From assembly GCF_016653295.1 (NCBI RefSeq), contig NZ_NHSF01000054.1, positions 62,001 through 126,000 on the forward strand: 64,000 nt of DNA. The letters run 5' to 3'. Under the pieces are notes generated by a model. The model ran no database searches. It was not told the origin of the DNA and saw nothing but the letters and a program-made list of their open reading frames with translations. This document shows positions 41,165-49,147 of this stretch, one piece after another. Positions within the stretch are counted from its first letter, which is position 1. Each line of letters begins with the position of its first letter. The translations under genes and the position numbers were made by a program. The DNA is from Halochromatium salexigens. GTDB taxonomy: Bacteria > Pseudomonadota > Gammaproteobacteria > Chromatiales > Chromatiaceae.

Positions 41165-41209
41165 CGCTCGACGGCGAGCGCTACGACATCCGCGCCCAGA
41201 TCCATACCA
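41120..41209 (+). repeat. partial copy of the beta-CASP gene after hicB
   Basis: 41120-41164 corresponds, with several substitutions, to the beta-CASP gene from 40213. 41166-41209 is identical over 44 bases to 40287-40330. About 30 bases present between the two blocks in the original are missing in the copy. The copy lies on the same strand as the original, so hicAB is bracketed by direct repeats of its neighbour. The remaining bases to 41298 hold no gene I can recognise. Confidence 0.85.
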
Positions 41210-41298
41210 CTTGAGGCTTTGCGGTTTTCTGAGAAAATCTCGATATCAGTGAGTCTTTTTCGAGGACTGATGGCCAAGTTTACGATGTCACTGCTGGG

Positions 41299-41652
41299 TT
41301 AGAGAAACCGCAACGCGGCGATGATCAAGCCCACGCCGGTGGCGATGAAGCCGAGCAGCCAGAAAAATTGCTGATCATGGCGCTTGAGCATCTCATCGAA
41401 GCGCTTATCCATTTGCTCAAAGCGCTTATCGACTTGTTCAAAGCGCTTATCAACTTGTTCGAAGCGCCTATCAACCTGCTCGAAGCCTTGGCGCATCAGC
41501 TCGCGCTGGTGCTTGAGTTCCTCTTCCACCCGCACCATGCGCTCGCGCAGCTCGATCTCGTAGACCGCCGCTGGCTTGCCAAGGCTCTGCTCGGTGAGCC
41601 ACTCGCCGATGTGGGTTTTGATATAGGCAATGTCTTCTTCGGCTAAGGCCAT
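41299..41652 (-). CDS. coiled-coil, C-terminally membrane-anchored small protein (copy A)
   Basis: 117 residues: an N-terminal domain (ALAEEDIAYIKTHIGEWLTE), a charged coiled coil built of seven-residue repeats of the type RFEQVDK (four consecutive units), and a C-terminal transmembrane helix (FFWLLGFIATGVGLIIAAL). The corresponding 21-bp DNA repeats lie at about 41398-41485. The next gene at 42008 is a near-identical paralogue with one repeat fewer. The function is unknown; the layout resembles small coiled-coil tail-anchored proteins common in Chromatiales. It is the retained gene of a decayed segmental duplication. Confidence 0.75.
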   Translation of the reverse strand: MALAEEDIAYIKTHIGEWLTEQSLGKPAAVYEIELRERMVRVEEELKHQRELMRQGFEQVDRRFEQVDKRFEQVDKRFEQMDKRFDEMLKRHDQQFFWLLGFIATGVGLIIAALRFL

Positions 41653-41718
41653 AGGCGTTGTGCTCGTGTTTTTTTGCCCTGTTTTCAGATTAAAATTGCG
41701 AGATAAGGGTCTCTACAC

Positions 41719-41992
41719 TTTTCGTGACTCCCTGAGTCGCATATCCGCGTTTAACCCTGGCTCTCACTTCAACCTCTTTGCATGCAGTTGACAGCATTGC
41801 TAGCATAACATGCGGTTGTCTTACACCAACACCTCGACCGGCTCTGGATGCCCAAGGAACCGCGTCGGGCTGGCGGTCTAGCCATAGGCGCCGGACTGGA
41901 AGACGACGATCAGATCACCGATCTCGGCGCGGGCTAGCTCCAATGGCCGGGCGGCTGCTGGTCATAAGTCGTCTTCCTCCTAAGATAGATCG
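41719..41992. pseudogene. remnants of the GNAT and decarboxylase genes
   Basis: Three fragments stand in the order of the intact downstream genes. 41719-41766 matches 42955-43002 (46 of 48 bases) in the GNAT gene. 41820-41942 matches 43162-43284 (118 of 123) at the 3' end of the PLP decarboxylase and contains an in-frame stop. 41943-41992 resembles 44375-44425, the decarboxylase start and the bases before it. The interior of both genes is missing. This fills the 355 bases between the two coiled-coil genes; 41767-41819 shows nothing recognisable. Confidence 0.85.
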
Positions 41993-42007
41993 GGAAGGGA
42001 GGGAAAG

Positions 42008-42340
42008 CTAGAGAAACCGCAATGCGGCGATGATCAGGCCCACGCCGGTGGCGATAAAGCCGAGCAGCCAAAAGAATTGCTGATCATGGCGTTTGAGCAT
42101 CTCATCGAAGCGCTTATCCATTTGCTCAAAGCGCTTATCGACTTGCTCGAAGCGCCTATCAACCTGCTCGAAGCCTTGGCGCATCAGTTCGCGCTGGTGC
42201 TTGAGTTCCTCTTCCACCCGCACCATGCGCTCGCGCAGCTCGATCTCATAGACCGCTGCTGGCTTGCTAAGGCTCTGCTCGGTGAGCCACTCGCCGATGT
42301 GGGTTTTGATAAAGGCGATATCTTCGTCGGCTAAGGCCAT
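42008..42340 (-). CDS. coiled-coil, C-terminally membrane-anchored small protein (copy B)
   Basis: 110 residues, identical to copy A except for a few substitutions (AEEDIAY to ADEDIAF, LGKP to LSKP) and the loss of one heptad of RFEQVDK. The similarity extends about 68 bases upstream of the start, to 42408, so the whole unit with its promoter region was duplicated. It has a coiled coil and a terminal hydrophobic helix as in copy A. It is divergent from the GNAT gene. Function unknown. Confidence 0.75.
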   Translation of the reverse strand: MALADEDIAFIKTHIGEWLTEQSLSKPAAVYEIELRERMVRVEEELKHQRELMRQGFEQVDRRFEQVDKRFEQMDKRFDEMLKRHDQQFFWLLGFIATGVGLIIAALRFL

Positions 42341-42457
42341 AGGTGTTGTGCTCGTGTTTTTTTTTGCCCTGTTTTCAGATTAAAATTTCGAGATAAGGGC
42401 CTCTACACAAATGTGCCGTATTATTATTGTTAAATCAGATATAGCGGAGCATCGGAC

Positions 42458-43156
42458 ATGCAAAAAATCATTGAATCACTGCGCACCAATTTCCAGACAT
42501 TAGGATGGCTGAACGGGTTTTTCTATCTCATTTCCGTTGCCCTCTCTCGGATCAGCAGAGATCGTGCGCGGTTGATCAAATATGATCTCGTGGTGCAACC
42601 CATACACACCAAGCCTTTGTTGCCATCTCATCGCGGCCGCCGAGTTCATGTGTACGAAGCAACCCCTGAAAATACTTTGTTGCATTCAGTGCCTCATCGC
42701 AATGAAGGTGTCATTGTAGACCGGTTTTCCAAAGGCGGCCGCTGCCTGATCGCGGAGTTGAACGATGATCTGGCCGGCTTCCTCTGGTTCTCCCATGGCG
42801 ACTACCTGGAAGACGAAGTCCGATGTTTGTTCAGACCCGAACCTGCAACCACCAGCGTCTGGGACTACGATGTCTACATCGCCGATCGATACCGGCTCTC
42901 GCCCGTGTTCATGAAATTGTGGCAAGAGGCGAATTCACTGTTGTATGCGGAAGGTTTTCGTGACTCTCTGAGTCGCATATCCGCGTTTAACCCTAGCTCT
43001 CATGGCTCGCATGCGCGACTCGGCGCCAAGAAGATCGGTTGGGCGACCTTTCTGGTGGTCGGCTCAATGCAGCTCATGTGGGCAAGCAGGTCGCCATTCC
43101 TCCACCTCTCTTTTAGAGAGCGGCATTATCCCGTCCTTCGACTTCGGGCAAGATAG
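42458..43156 (+). CDS. GNAT-like acetyltransferase
   Basis: 232 residues; GGAG lies eight bases before the ATG. The core resembles GNAT proteins: CLIAELNDDLAGFLWFSHGDY, VWDYDVYIADRYRLSPVF and the AFNPSSHGSHARLGAKKIG end, where the acetyl-CoA-binding helix follows the strand. A hydrophobic N-terminal stretch (LGWLNGFFYLISVAL) may associate with the membrane. It points toward the PLP decarboxylase (convergent, six bases apart). Proteins of this type occur beside the exosortase-associated ligase and decarboxylase; the acceptor is unknown. A fragment of the gene is repeated at 41719-41766. Confidence 0.7.
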   Translation: MQKIIESLRTNFQTLGWLNGFFYLISVALSRISRDRARLIKYDLVVQPIHTKPLLPSHRGRRVHVYEATPENTLLHSVPHRNEGVIVDRFSKGGRCLIAELNDDLAGFLWFSHGDYLEDEVRCLFRPEPATTSVWDYDVYIADRYRLSPVFMKLWQEANSLLYAEGFRDSLSRISAFNPSSHGSHARLGAKKIGWATFLVVGSMQLMWASRSPFLHLSFRERHYPVLRLRAR

Positions 43157-43162
43157 CCGGCC

Positions 43163-44398
43163 TTACACCAACACCTCAACTGGCTCTGGATGCCCAAGGA
43201 ACCGTGTCGGGCTGGCGGTATAGCCATAGGCGCCGGACTGGAAGACGACGATCAGATCACCGATCTCGGCGCGAGCTAGCTCCATCTGCTGCGCCAGCAC
43301 ATCGAGCGGCGTGCACAGTGGGCCGACCACGTTCACCAGTTCGCGCTCGATGCCCTGGACGCGATTGCCGACCACCACCGGATAGTTCTTACGAATCACC
43401 TGGCCAAAATTGCCCGAGGCAGCCAGATGATGATGCAGGCCGCCATCGGTGATCAAGAAGGTCTGCCCGCGTGATTCCTTGCGATCCAGCACCTCGGCGA
43501 CATAGACACCGGCCTCACCGACTAGATAGCGCCCCAGCTCGAGGATGATCTCGGCCTCGGGCAGCCGCTCGCGCACATCGGGCAGGCGTTTCGCGAGGTG
43601 CTCGCCAATAGGCGCAAGATCCAACGGCTGTTCACCGGGGAAATAGGGGATACCGAAGCCGCCACCGATGTTCAGCATCTGCAGCGGTGAGGGTGCATCT
43701 TCGGCCAGTCGCAGCGCCAGCTCGAAGGTCTGCTGTTGCGCCTCGATCAGGGTCTCCGGGCGCAGATTCTGCGAGCCGGAGAAGATATGCAGCCCGCGAA
43801 AATGCAACCCCAGCTCGCCGATGCGCGCGAGCATCGCCGGCACTCGCTCGGCATCGACGCCGAACGCCTTGGGGCCGCCGCTCATTTTCATGCCCGAGCT
43901 TTTCAGCTCGAAATCCGGATTCACGCGCACGGCGACATGGGCGTTACGGCCGCTGCGCTCGGCGATCGCCGCCACTCGCGCCAGCTCGGTCTCGGATTCG
44001 AGGTTGATGGTGATCCCCGCCGCGACCGCCGCCTCCAGCTCCCAAGGCGCCTTGCCGGGGCCGGCGAAGCTGATCTCTGCGGCCGGCATGCCGGCATCTA
44101 GTGCGACGCGCAGCTCGCCGGCCGAGGCCACGTCCAGCCCATCGACCAGACCGGCCATGTGCTGCACCAGTACCGGCATTGGGTTGGCCTTGATCGCGTA
44201 ATGGATCGACAGCTCATCGGGCAGGGCTGCGCGCAGTGCCTGCACACGCGCGTCGAGCAGTTGCCGGTCATAGGCGTAGAAGGGCGTTTGGCCGACGCGC
44301 GCCGCAAGCTGGGGCAGGGGTATGCCGCCGACCTGCAAGCAATCGTCGATCACCGGGAAGTGCGCCATCGGGGCATGGCCAGGGCGGCTGCTAGTCAT
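43163..44398 (-). CDS. PLP-dependent decarboxylase, exosortase A system-associated
   Basis: 411 residues of fold-type III (alanine racemase/LysA-like, TIGR03099-like). PLP-binding Lys70 is in HYAIKANPMPVL, then GLDVASAGELRVAL, the phosphate-binding Gly-rich LNIGGGFGIPY, and the active-site CTPLD region (GPLCTPLDVL) with Cys of the partner subunit. It probably decarboxylates a diamino acid or amino acid to give the amine used by the neighbouring ligase pathway. An alternative start is the ATG ten codons in (44368). Upstream, the native ligase gene is separated by the Rpn-like insertion; remnants of both its ends occur at 41820-41992. Confidence 0.9.
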   Translation of the reverse strand: MTSSRPGHAPMAHFPVIDDCLQVGGIPLPQLAARVGQTPFYAYDRQLLDARVQALRAALPDELSIHYAIKANPMPVLVQHMAGLVDGLDVASAGELRVALDAGMPAAEISFAGPGKAPWELEAAVAAGITINLESETELARVAAIAERSGRNAHVAVRVNPDFELKSSGMKMSGGPKAFGVDAERVPAMLARIGELGLHFRGLHIFSGSQNLRPETLIEAQQQTFELALRLAEDAPSPLQMLNIGGGFGIPYFPGEQPLDLAPIGEHLAKRLPDVRERLPEAEIILELGRYLVGEAGVYVAEVLDRKESRGQTFLITDGGLHHHLAASGNFGQVIRKNYPVVVGNRVQGIERELVNVVGPLCTPLDVLAQQMELARAEIGDLIVVFQSGAYGYTASPTRFLGHPEPVEVLV

Positions 44399-44454
44399 TG
44401 ATCAGTCTGCTCCTAAAACAGATCGGCGGATTCTGTGGCCAAGGTCTAGCGGTC
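44364..44454. repeat. 91-bp direct repeat, left copy
   Basis: 79 of 91 bases match the right copy at 45358-45448. The left part is the genuine start of the decarboxylase gene; the right part is a decayed copy of the 3' end of the acyl-CoA ligase gene (compare TGGCCAAGGTCTAGCGGTC). The repeat ends at the stop codon of the Rpn-like gene. Confidence 0.9.
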
Positions 44455-45319
44455 AGTCGAAAAAGATGTCCTCGAGCGCATGGGCTTCCAGGGCGCGATC
44501 GAACCAAAGGGCTAGGGTATCGGCGTCGGCGGCTGCAATGCGTTGCTGGATCGACTCGGAGGGCTCGCCGAAGCGTTTGACGAGTAGGCGCCGTAGCAAG
44601 CTGGCTTCACCCTGGCGCAGAAAGCGCTCGGCAAAACCGCTGATCGCGGCGGCCTCCGGGGCGTGCTCTTGTTGGTAGATCATGCGTTCCTCCTCGCTCA
44701 AGTGCGCGTAGATATCGACGAAGTCGAGATATTTGAGTTGCCGCTCGGGGTCGGGTTCCAGCTCCAGCAGCCCGCGCACGGCCTGGGCGTAAACCGCCAC
44801 GCGCTCGCTGCGCGCGTGGCGCATGTTCGGGAGATTGAGCCGGGCGATGAGATTAGGGCTGGAAAAATGATCACGCGCCTGCTGCTGGCGAAAGGCGTAG
44901 GCATGACATGCGAAGGCCAGGTAGACGCGCCGCTCACTGCCAAGACGCAGTTCGGTCACGTAATGCCCGCCGCGCAGGAAAATCACCACCGGCACGATGC
45001 GCTCGGTGCCGAGCAGTTCGGCGATGTCCAAACAGTAGTGCGCCAGCCGATGGATCGAGAAGCGTCGGGTTTTGGTCTCTTCCTCGAACAGAAACAGCAA
45101 CGCCTCACGCCGACGGTCTGGCCATTCGACCAGCACGGGAGTATCCAGCTCACGAAAGCGCTCACCGAGACGCTCCTTGAGCTGTTCCTCGCGCACCGGC
45201 AGATAGCGCACGCCGGGGGCGCTCAGGCCCTCGGCCTCATCGGGAGCGAACAGCTCGATGGCTTGGCGCGGGTAGTCGAGGATCAGGTTCTTAAAGTTTT
45301 GGTCGTGACTGCTCGGCAT
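44453..45319 (-). CDS. Rpn-family nuclease/DUF4351 protein
   Basis: 288 residues. The N-terminus HDQNFKNLILDYPRQAIELF is diagnostic of the Rpn (recombination-promoting nuclease, PD-(D/E)XK) family; likely active-site residues lie in VLVEWPDRRREALLFLFEEET and RFSIHRLAHYCLDI. The C-terminal block GEASLLRRLLVKRFGEP and LEAHALEDIF matches DUF4351. It stands between the decarboxylase and ligase genes, flanked by 91-bp direct repeats made of those genes' ends, so it was inserted into an ancestral ligase-decarboxylase pair. No terminal inverted repeats are visible. 45320-45357 holds nothing else recognisable. Confidence 0.85.
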   Translation of the reverse strand: MPSSHDQNFKNLILDYPRQAIELFAPDEAEGLSAPGVRYLPVREEQLKERLGERFRELDTPVLVEWPDRRREALLFLFEEETKTRRFSIHRLAHYCLDIAELLGTERIVPVVIFLRGGHYVTELRLGSERRVYLAFACHAYAFRQQQARDHFSSPNLIARLNLPNMRHARSERVAVYAQAVRGLLELEPDPERQLKYLDFVDIYAHLSEEERMIYQQEHAPEAAAISGFAERFLRQGEASLLRRLLVKRFGEPSESIQQRIAAADADTLALWFDRALEAHALEDIFFD

Positions 45320-45357
45320 GGTGCCTGTGGCTCGTCTTGAGAAGCGTTATGCAAGAT

Positions 45358-45448
45358 GCCATCGGGGCATGGCCAGGGCGGCTGCTTGTTATTGATCAGA
45401 CGACTCTTGAAACAGGTCGGCAAATTCAGTGGCCAAGGTCTTGCGGTC
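45358..45448. repeat. 91-bp direct repeat, right copy
   Basis: Mirror situation to the left copy: here the ligase 3' end is genuine, and the first 30 bases are a stranded copy of the decarboxylase start (ATGGCCAGGGCGGCTGCT is shared). A third, shorter relative lies at 41943-41992. Confidence 0.9.
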
Positions 45449-46984
45449 GATCTTGCCGTTGGCGTTACGCGGTAAGGCTTGTGCGCGGACCTCAATATGA
45501 GCCGGCAGCATATAGGCCGGCAGCCGGGGGCGCAGCGCGGCCAACAGCGCCTCGACGGTCAGCGTCGCCTCCTTGCCCAACACCACCAGCACGATGCCAT
45601 GCCCCAGCATGGGGTGGGCGACGCCGAGCGCGGCGGCCTCGGCCACTAGGCCGTTGGCATAGACCACTTCCTCGACCTCGTTGGGGCTGACCCGATAGCC
45701 CGAGGTTTTGATCATCTCATCCTGGCGGCCGATGAAATAGAGGTAGTCATCGGCATCCCGACGCACCCGATCGCCGGACCAGACCGCGATCTCCGCCAGC
45801 GGCAGCCCGGCCGGTTGCCCCGGCGCCGGGCGGAAGCGCTCGGCGGTGCGCTCGGCATCGTTCCAGTAGCCGAGCGAGACCAAGGCGCCGCGATGCACCA
45901 GCTCGCCGGGCTCGTCGGGGGCGCAAGGGCTGCCATCCTCGCGCACCACCAGGGTCTCGGCATTCGGAATCGCCTGGCCCATCGAGTCCGGGCGGCGGTC
46001 GATCTCCGCCGGCGGCAGATAGGTCGAGCGAAACGCCTCGGTCAGTCCGTACATCAGGAAGAACTCGGCGTGCGGCAGATGCGCGCGCAGTGCATCGAGC
46101 GTCTTGCGCGGCATGGCGCCGCCGGAGTTGGTCATGTAACGCAGACTTTGGCGCGCCTCGTCGGGCCAATCCAACTGCGCCAACTGAATCCACAGCGGCG
46201 GCACGGCGGCCAGGCCGGTGATGCCCTCGCGCGCGACGGCCTTGATCACATCGCGCGGCAGCAGATAATTCAGCAGCACCACCGAGGCACCGCTCAGAAA
46301 GGCCGTGGTCAACTGGCTCAGCCCATAGTCGAAGCTCAGCGGCAAGACCGCGAGCAGCCGATCCTGCGGGCGATTGTCGAGATAGGTGGCGACACTCTCG
46401 GCGCCGGCGACCATGTTGCGATGCGAGAGGACCACGCCCTTGGGCCGGCCGGTGCTGCCGGAGGTGTAGAGAATGGCGGCCATATCGGTGTCGATGGTGC
46501 GGTGCGGCGGTGGGCTGGCGCTGGGGTCGGTCGCATCCAGCAGCGCCTGCCAGCCGAGGATGCGCACATGGCCCATGCGCTGCTCGTCCGCCACTTCGCC
46601 CAGCACCAGGACAGTATGCAAATCCGGGCAATCGGGCAGGGCGTCTGCTAGGCTCGTCAGGCGGTCAGGCGAGGTCACCAGGATGCGCACGTTGCAGTCG
46701 CGCAGGATGTAGGCGACCTGCTCGGCCTTGAGCAGCGGGTTCACCGGCACGAAGACGCCGCCGGCGCGGGCGGTGCCGAAGAGGGCGTGGACGGTTTCCA
46801 GGCGTTTGTCGAGGTAGACCGCGACGCGCTCGCGCGCGGCCAGGTCATTGGCTAACAGACAATCGCTGGCCTGTCGCACCGACTCGGCCAGGCGAGCATA
46901 CGACTGCGCGGTCTTTGCATGGCTCAGGGCGAGGGCATCAGGCGATCGGTCGGCGTGGACAAAGAGGGCCTCATGGAGCAGCAT
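45389..46984 (-). CDS. acyl-CoA ligase (AMP-forming), exosortase A system-associated
   Basis: 531 residues from the ATG at 46982-46984; a TTG at 47038 is possible but less likely. The adenylation P-loop YTSGSTGRPKG is at 173-183, FFLMYGLTEAFRSTYLPP is the A5 motif, YLYFIGRQDEMIKTSGYRV covers A8, and the catalytic Lys is in NANGKIDRKTL near the end. It belongs to the ligase group of exosortase A loci (TIGR03098-like) and probably loads an acid onto CoA or the locus carrier protein. The start is divergent from the TPR protein gene. Its 3' end is partly duplicated downstream of the Rpn-like gene. Confidence 0.92.
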   Translation of the reverse strand: MLLHEALFVHADRSPDALALSHAKTAQSYARLAESVRQASDCLLANDLAARERVAVYLDKRLETVHALFGTARAGGVFVPVNPLLKAEQVAYILRDCNVRILVTSPDRLTSLADALPDCPDLHTVLVLGEVADEQRMGHVRILGWQALLDATDPSASPPPHRTIDTDMAAILYTSGSTGRPKGVVLSHRNMVAGAESVATYLDNRPQDRLLAVLPLSFDYGLSQLTTAFLSGASVVLLNYLLPRDVIKAVAREGITGLAAVPPLWIQLAQLDWPDEARQSLRYMTNSGGAMPRKTLDALRAHLPHAEFFLMYGLTEAFRSTYLPPAEIDRRPDSMGQAIPNAETLVVREDGSPCAPDEPGELVHRGALVSLGYWNDAERTAERFRPAPGQPAGLPLAEIAVWSGDRVRRDADDYLYFIGRQDEMIKTSGYRVSPNEVEEVVYANGLVAEAAALGVAHPMLGHGIVLVVLGKEATLTVEALLAALRPRLPAYMLPAHIEVRAQALPRNANGKIDRKTLATEFADLFQESSDQ

Positions 46985-47062
46985 AGGGTTTCCGGTGTCA
47001 CTGTGAAACGCTGGCGATATCAGCCAATGATACCTCAACCGGACTACATTAGGAGGACTAAG

Positions 47063-47674
47063 ATGCGGATTGAAACACTACTGGTGGGATCTTTGCTTTT
47101 CGCAAGCATCTCGGTCAATGCCGCTGTCTGCCCGGAATTTAGCGGCAGGGGGTTGGATTACACGAATCCCAAGGATCGCAAGCGCCTTGGTCTCGTGGAA
47201 AAATTTCATTTTACCGAGGACGTCCGATCGCTGCGCAAGGGGGCTTCGAGCTATCTTATCGATGATCTTGAATATGTATTGAATTTTTTCCCCAATCATC
47301 ATCCAGCGCTTAATGCGCTTGCGCGGCTTGTGATCCGTGAAGGGACGCCACTCCCCCCTCATGCCGATGCAAATATCGAGTGCCGCTTTCGGTGGGCGGA
47401 ACAAGCACAACCAATGGATGCCATGGTCCCCGTCATTCAGGGTGTCTATTATTCTCGTGTCGGGCGGCCCGAGGATGCAAAGACTGCCCTTGAGAAAGCG
47501 GTCAAGCTCGCCCCGGATAATCCTGAGGTCAATTACAATCTAGGCTTGGCCCTCTATGATCTAGAGGAGTACGAGGGCGCGCGATCCTATGCCAGGAAGG
47601 CCTATCGAGGAGGGTATCCGCTGCCCGGCTTGCGGAATATGCTTGAGCGCGCCGGTTATCCATTGTCAGATTAA
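47063..47674 (+). CDS. secreted TPR-repeat protein
   Basis: 203 residues; AGGAGG lies six bases before the ATG at 47063. A signal peptide (MRIETLLVGSLLFASISVNA) is followed by a short Cys-containing segment and two or three TPR units (VGRPEDAKTALEKAVKLAPD, NPEVNYNLGLALYDLEEYEG). It is probably periplasmic. The O-ligase gene follows 36 bases downstream, so the two are probably one operon, and it may assist that membrane enzyme (inference). Longer in-frame extensions upstream overlap the ligase gene and are not credible. Confidence 0.78.
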   Translation: MRIETLLVGSLLFASISVNAAVCPEFSGRGLDYTNPKDRKRLGLVEKFHFTEDVRSLRKGASSYLIDDLEYVLNFFPNHHPALNALARLVIREGTPLPPHADANIECRFRWAEQAQPMDAMVPVIQGVYYSRVGRPEDAKTALEKAVKLAPDNPEVNYNLGLALYDLEEYEGARSYARKAYRGGYPLPGLRNMLERAGYPLSD

Positions 47675-47710
47675 CTTGCTGGCGAATATTGACTGGATGG
47701 CGTTATCGGG

Positions 47711-49147
47711 ATGCGTGATATTCTGCTCTTTGTGATCGTCGTTGGCTTGGTGCCCGTCATCCTAATGCGCCCATGGATTGGCATTCTGGCTTGGTTTTGG
47801 TCTGGCCTGATGACGCCTCATTTCCTGACGTGGGGGTTCATGAGAACATTCCCCATCGCGATCGTCTTCGGTGGAGCGACGCTCGCTGGATTGATGATGA
47901 CAAAGGATCGTCGCGGGATGCCATTCACGCGGGAAATGATGATGATGTGGATGCTGGTCGCCTACACCGCCATGACCAGCTATTTTGCCGTTTACCCCTC
48001 GGCTTGGAGTTTTTGGCAGCATTTGATGAAGATTCTACTGATCACCTTTATCACGCCGATATTGGTTCATGGTCAGCGGCGAATCATTGCATTGCTTCTA
48101 GTGATTACGTTCTCGATCGCATTTTATGGATTCAAGGGGGGGCTTTTTGCGATCAGCACGGGCGGTGCTCATATGGTTCTTGGAGCCAAGGGGTCTTATC
48201 TATCGGGAAATACTTATATCGGCATCGCAATGATTATGGTGCTGCCTTTGGTTCTAGTCAGTGCACGACTGTTCCACTACCAGTGGGAAGACTTTGGGTC
48301 TGAGCTGGTTCGACGCTTTTCCACCAAAATAGGCTTAATCCTTTATGGGGTTTTTTGGCTGACCGCGATTGCGATTCTTGCCACCTATTCTCGGGGGGCT
48401 TTGCTGGGCCTTCTCGCGATTGCGCCGTTCCTGTTCATACGCATGAAACGAAAAGGGTTGATGATAGCGCTTGCTTTCCTGGGGATTACGGTTTTAGGTG
48501 TCACTGTTCCCGATCGTCTGATGGCGCGATGGGGGACGATCGAAACCTATGAAGAAGATACATCGGCCATGCAACGTGTGCAAGCATGGGGCGTAAGCTG
48601 GAATATGGCGTTGGAGCGGCCCATACGGGGTATGGGCTTTAGGTTTACATACATGGATTATGATTGGTGGATCACCTATGCTAATTTCGAGGGCACTTGG
48701 GAGCATGTGCTATCGCCGCACAGCATCTATTTCAGTCTCCTTGGTCAGCATGGCTTCGGCGGTTTGGTCGTTTTCATGACTCTTGTGGGATTCACTTTTT
48801 TGACGCTCAACCGAATACGACGACACGCAGTGCGTGAAACGGGTCAAATTTGGCTGTCGGAGTACGCCTGGGCGATGCAAATGGGGCTGATCGGTTATCT
48901 CGTGGCAGGCACTTTCTTGGATGTCGCTTATTTCAGTCTGTTTTATGCCTTCGTCGCATTAGCGATCATCATGCGCCGAGAGCTGGAAGAGGCGCCTAGA
49001 GCCAATGAGACGATCCAAGCTGACAAGCACTCGGTCAACGAGCCAGCACAGAAGCCGGAATCAGCAACAGGCCCAAGGTTCCCGGACTTCGTTCCCAAGC
49101 CTGACGATCTGCTGAATCAGCCTAGGCCTTGGTTCAAAAATCAATGA
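47711..49147 (+). CDS. putative O-glycosylation ligase, exosortase A system-associated
   Basis: 478 residues, polytopic, with about ten to twelve helices. The N-terminal part (LLFVIVVGLVPVILMRPWIGIL, then FLTWGFMRTFPIAIVFGG) is the extra domain of the exosortase-linked group, and the C-terminal half is a Wzy/WaaL-type O-antigen ligase with YSRGALLGLLAI and the periplasmic loop WEHVLSPHSIYFSLLGQHG containing the conserved His. It matches TIGR03097-like proteins. It should transfer lipid-linked glycan to an acceptor in the periplasm, perhaps PEP-CTERM proteins. It overlaps the next gene by four bases. Confidence 0.9.
   Translation: MRDILLFVIVVGLVPVILMRPWIGILAWFWSGLMTPHFLTWGFMRTFPIAIVFGGATLAGLMMTKDRRGMPFTREMMMMWMLVAYTAMTSYFAVYPSAWSFWQHLMKILLITFITPILVHGQRRIIALLLVITFSIAFYGFKGGLFAISTGGAHMVLGAKGSYLSGNTYIGIAMIMVLPLVLVSARLFHYQWEDFGSELVRRFSTKIGLILYGVFWLTAIAILATYSRGALLGLLAIAPFLFIRMKRKGLMIALAFLGITVLGVTVPDRLMARWGTIETYEEDTSAMQRVQAWGVSWNMALERPIRGMGFRFTYMDYDWWITYANFEGTWEHVLSPHSIYFSLLGQHGFGGLVVFMTLVGFTFLTLNRIRRHAVRETGQIWLSEYAWAMQMGLIGYLVAGTFLDVAYFSLFYAFVALAIIMRRELEEAPRANETIQADKHSVNEPAQKPESATGPRFPDFVPKPDDLLNQPRPWFKNQ

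Noticed and set aside
41398-41485. Short regular 21-bp repeats looking like a small CRISPR-type array
   Set aside because: They are in-frame heptad codons of a coiled coil, with no spacers and no cas genes nearby.
44364-45448. Rpn-like gene as an ordinary insertion sequence
   Set aside because: No terminal inverted repeats or DDE transposase, and the 91-bp flanking duplication is far longer than normal target duplications.
46919-47062. Upstream extension of the TPR protein
   Set aside because: It would run across the start of the divergent ligase gene and place the signal peptide internally; AGGAGG marks the start at 47063.
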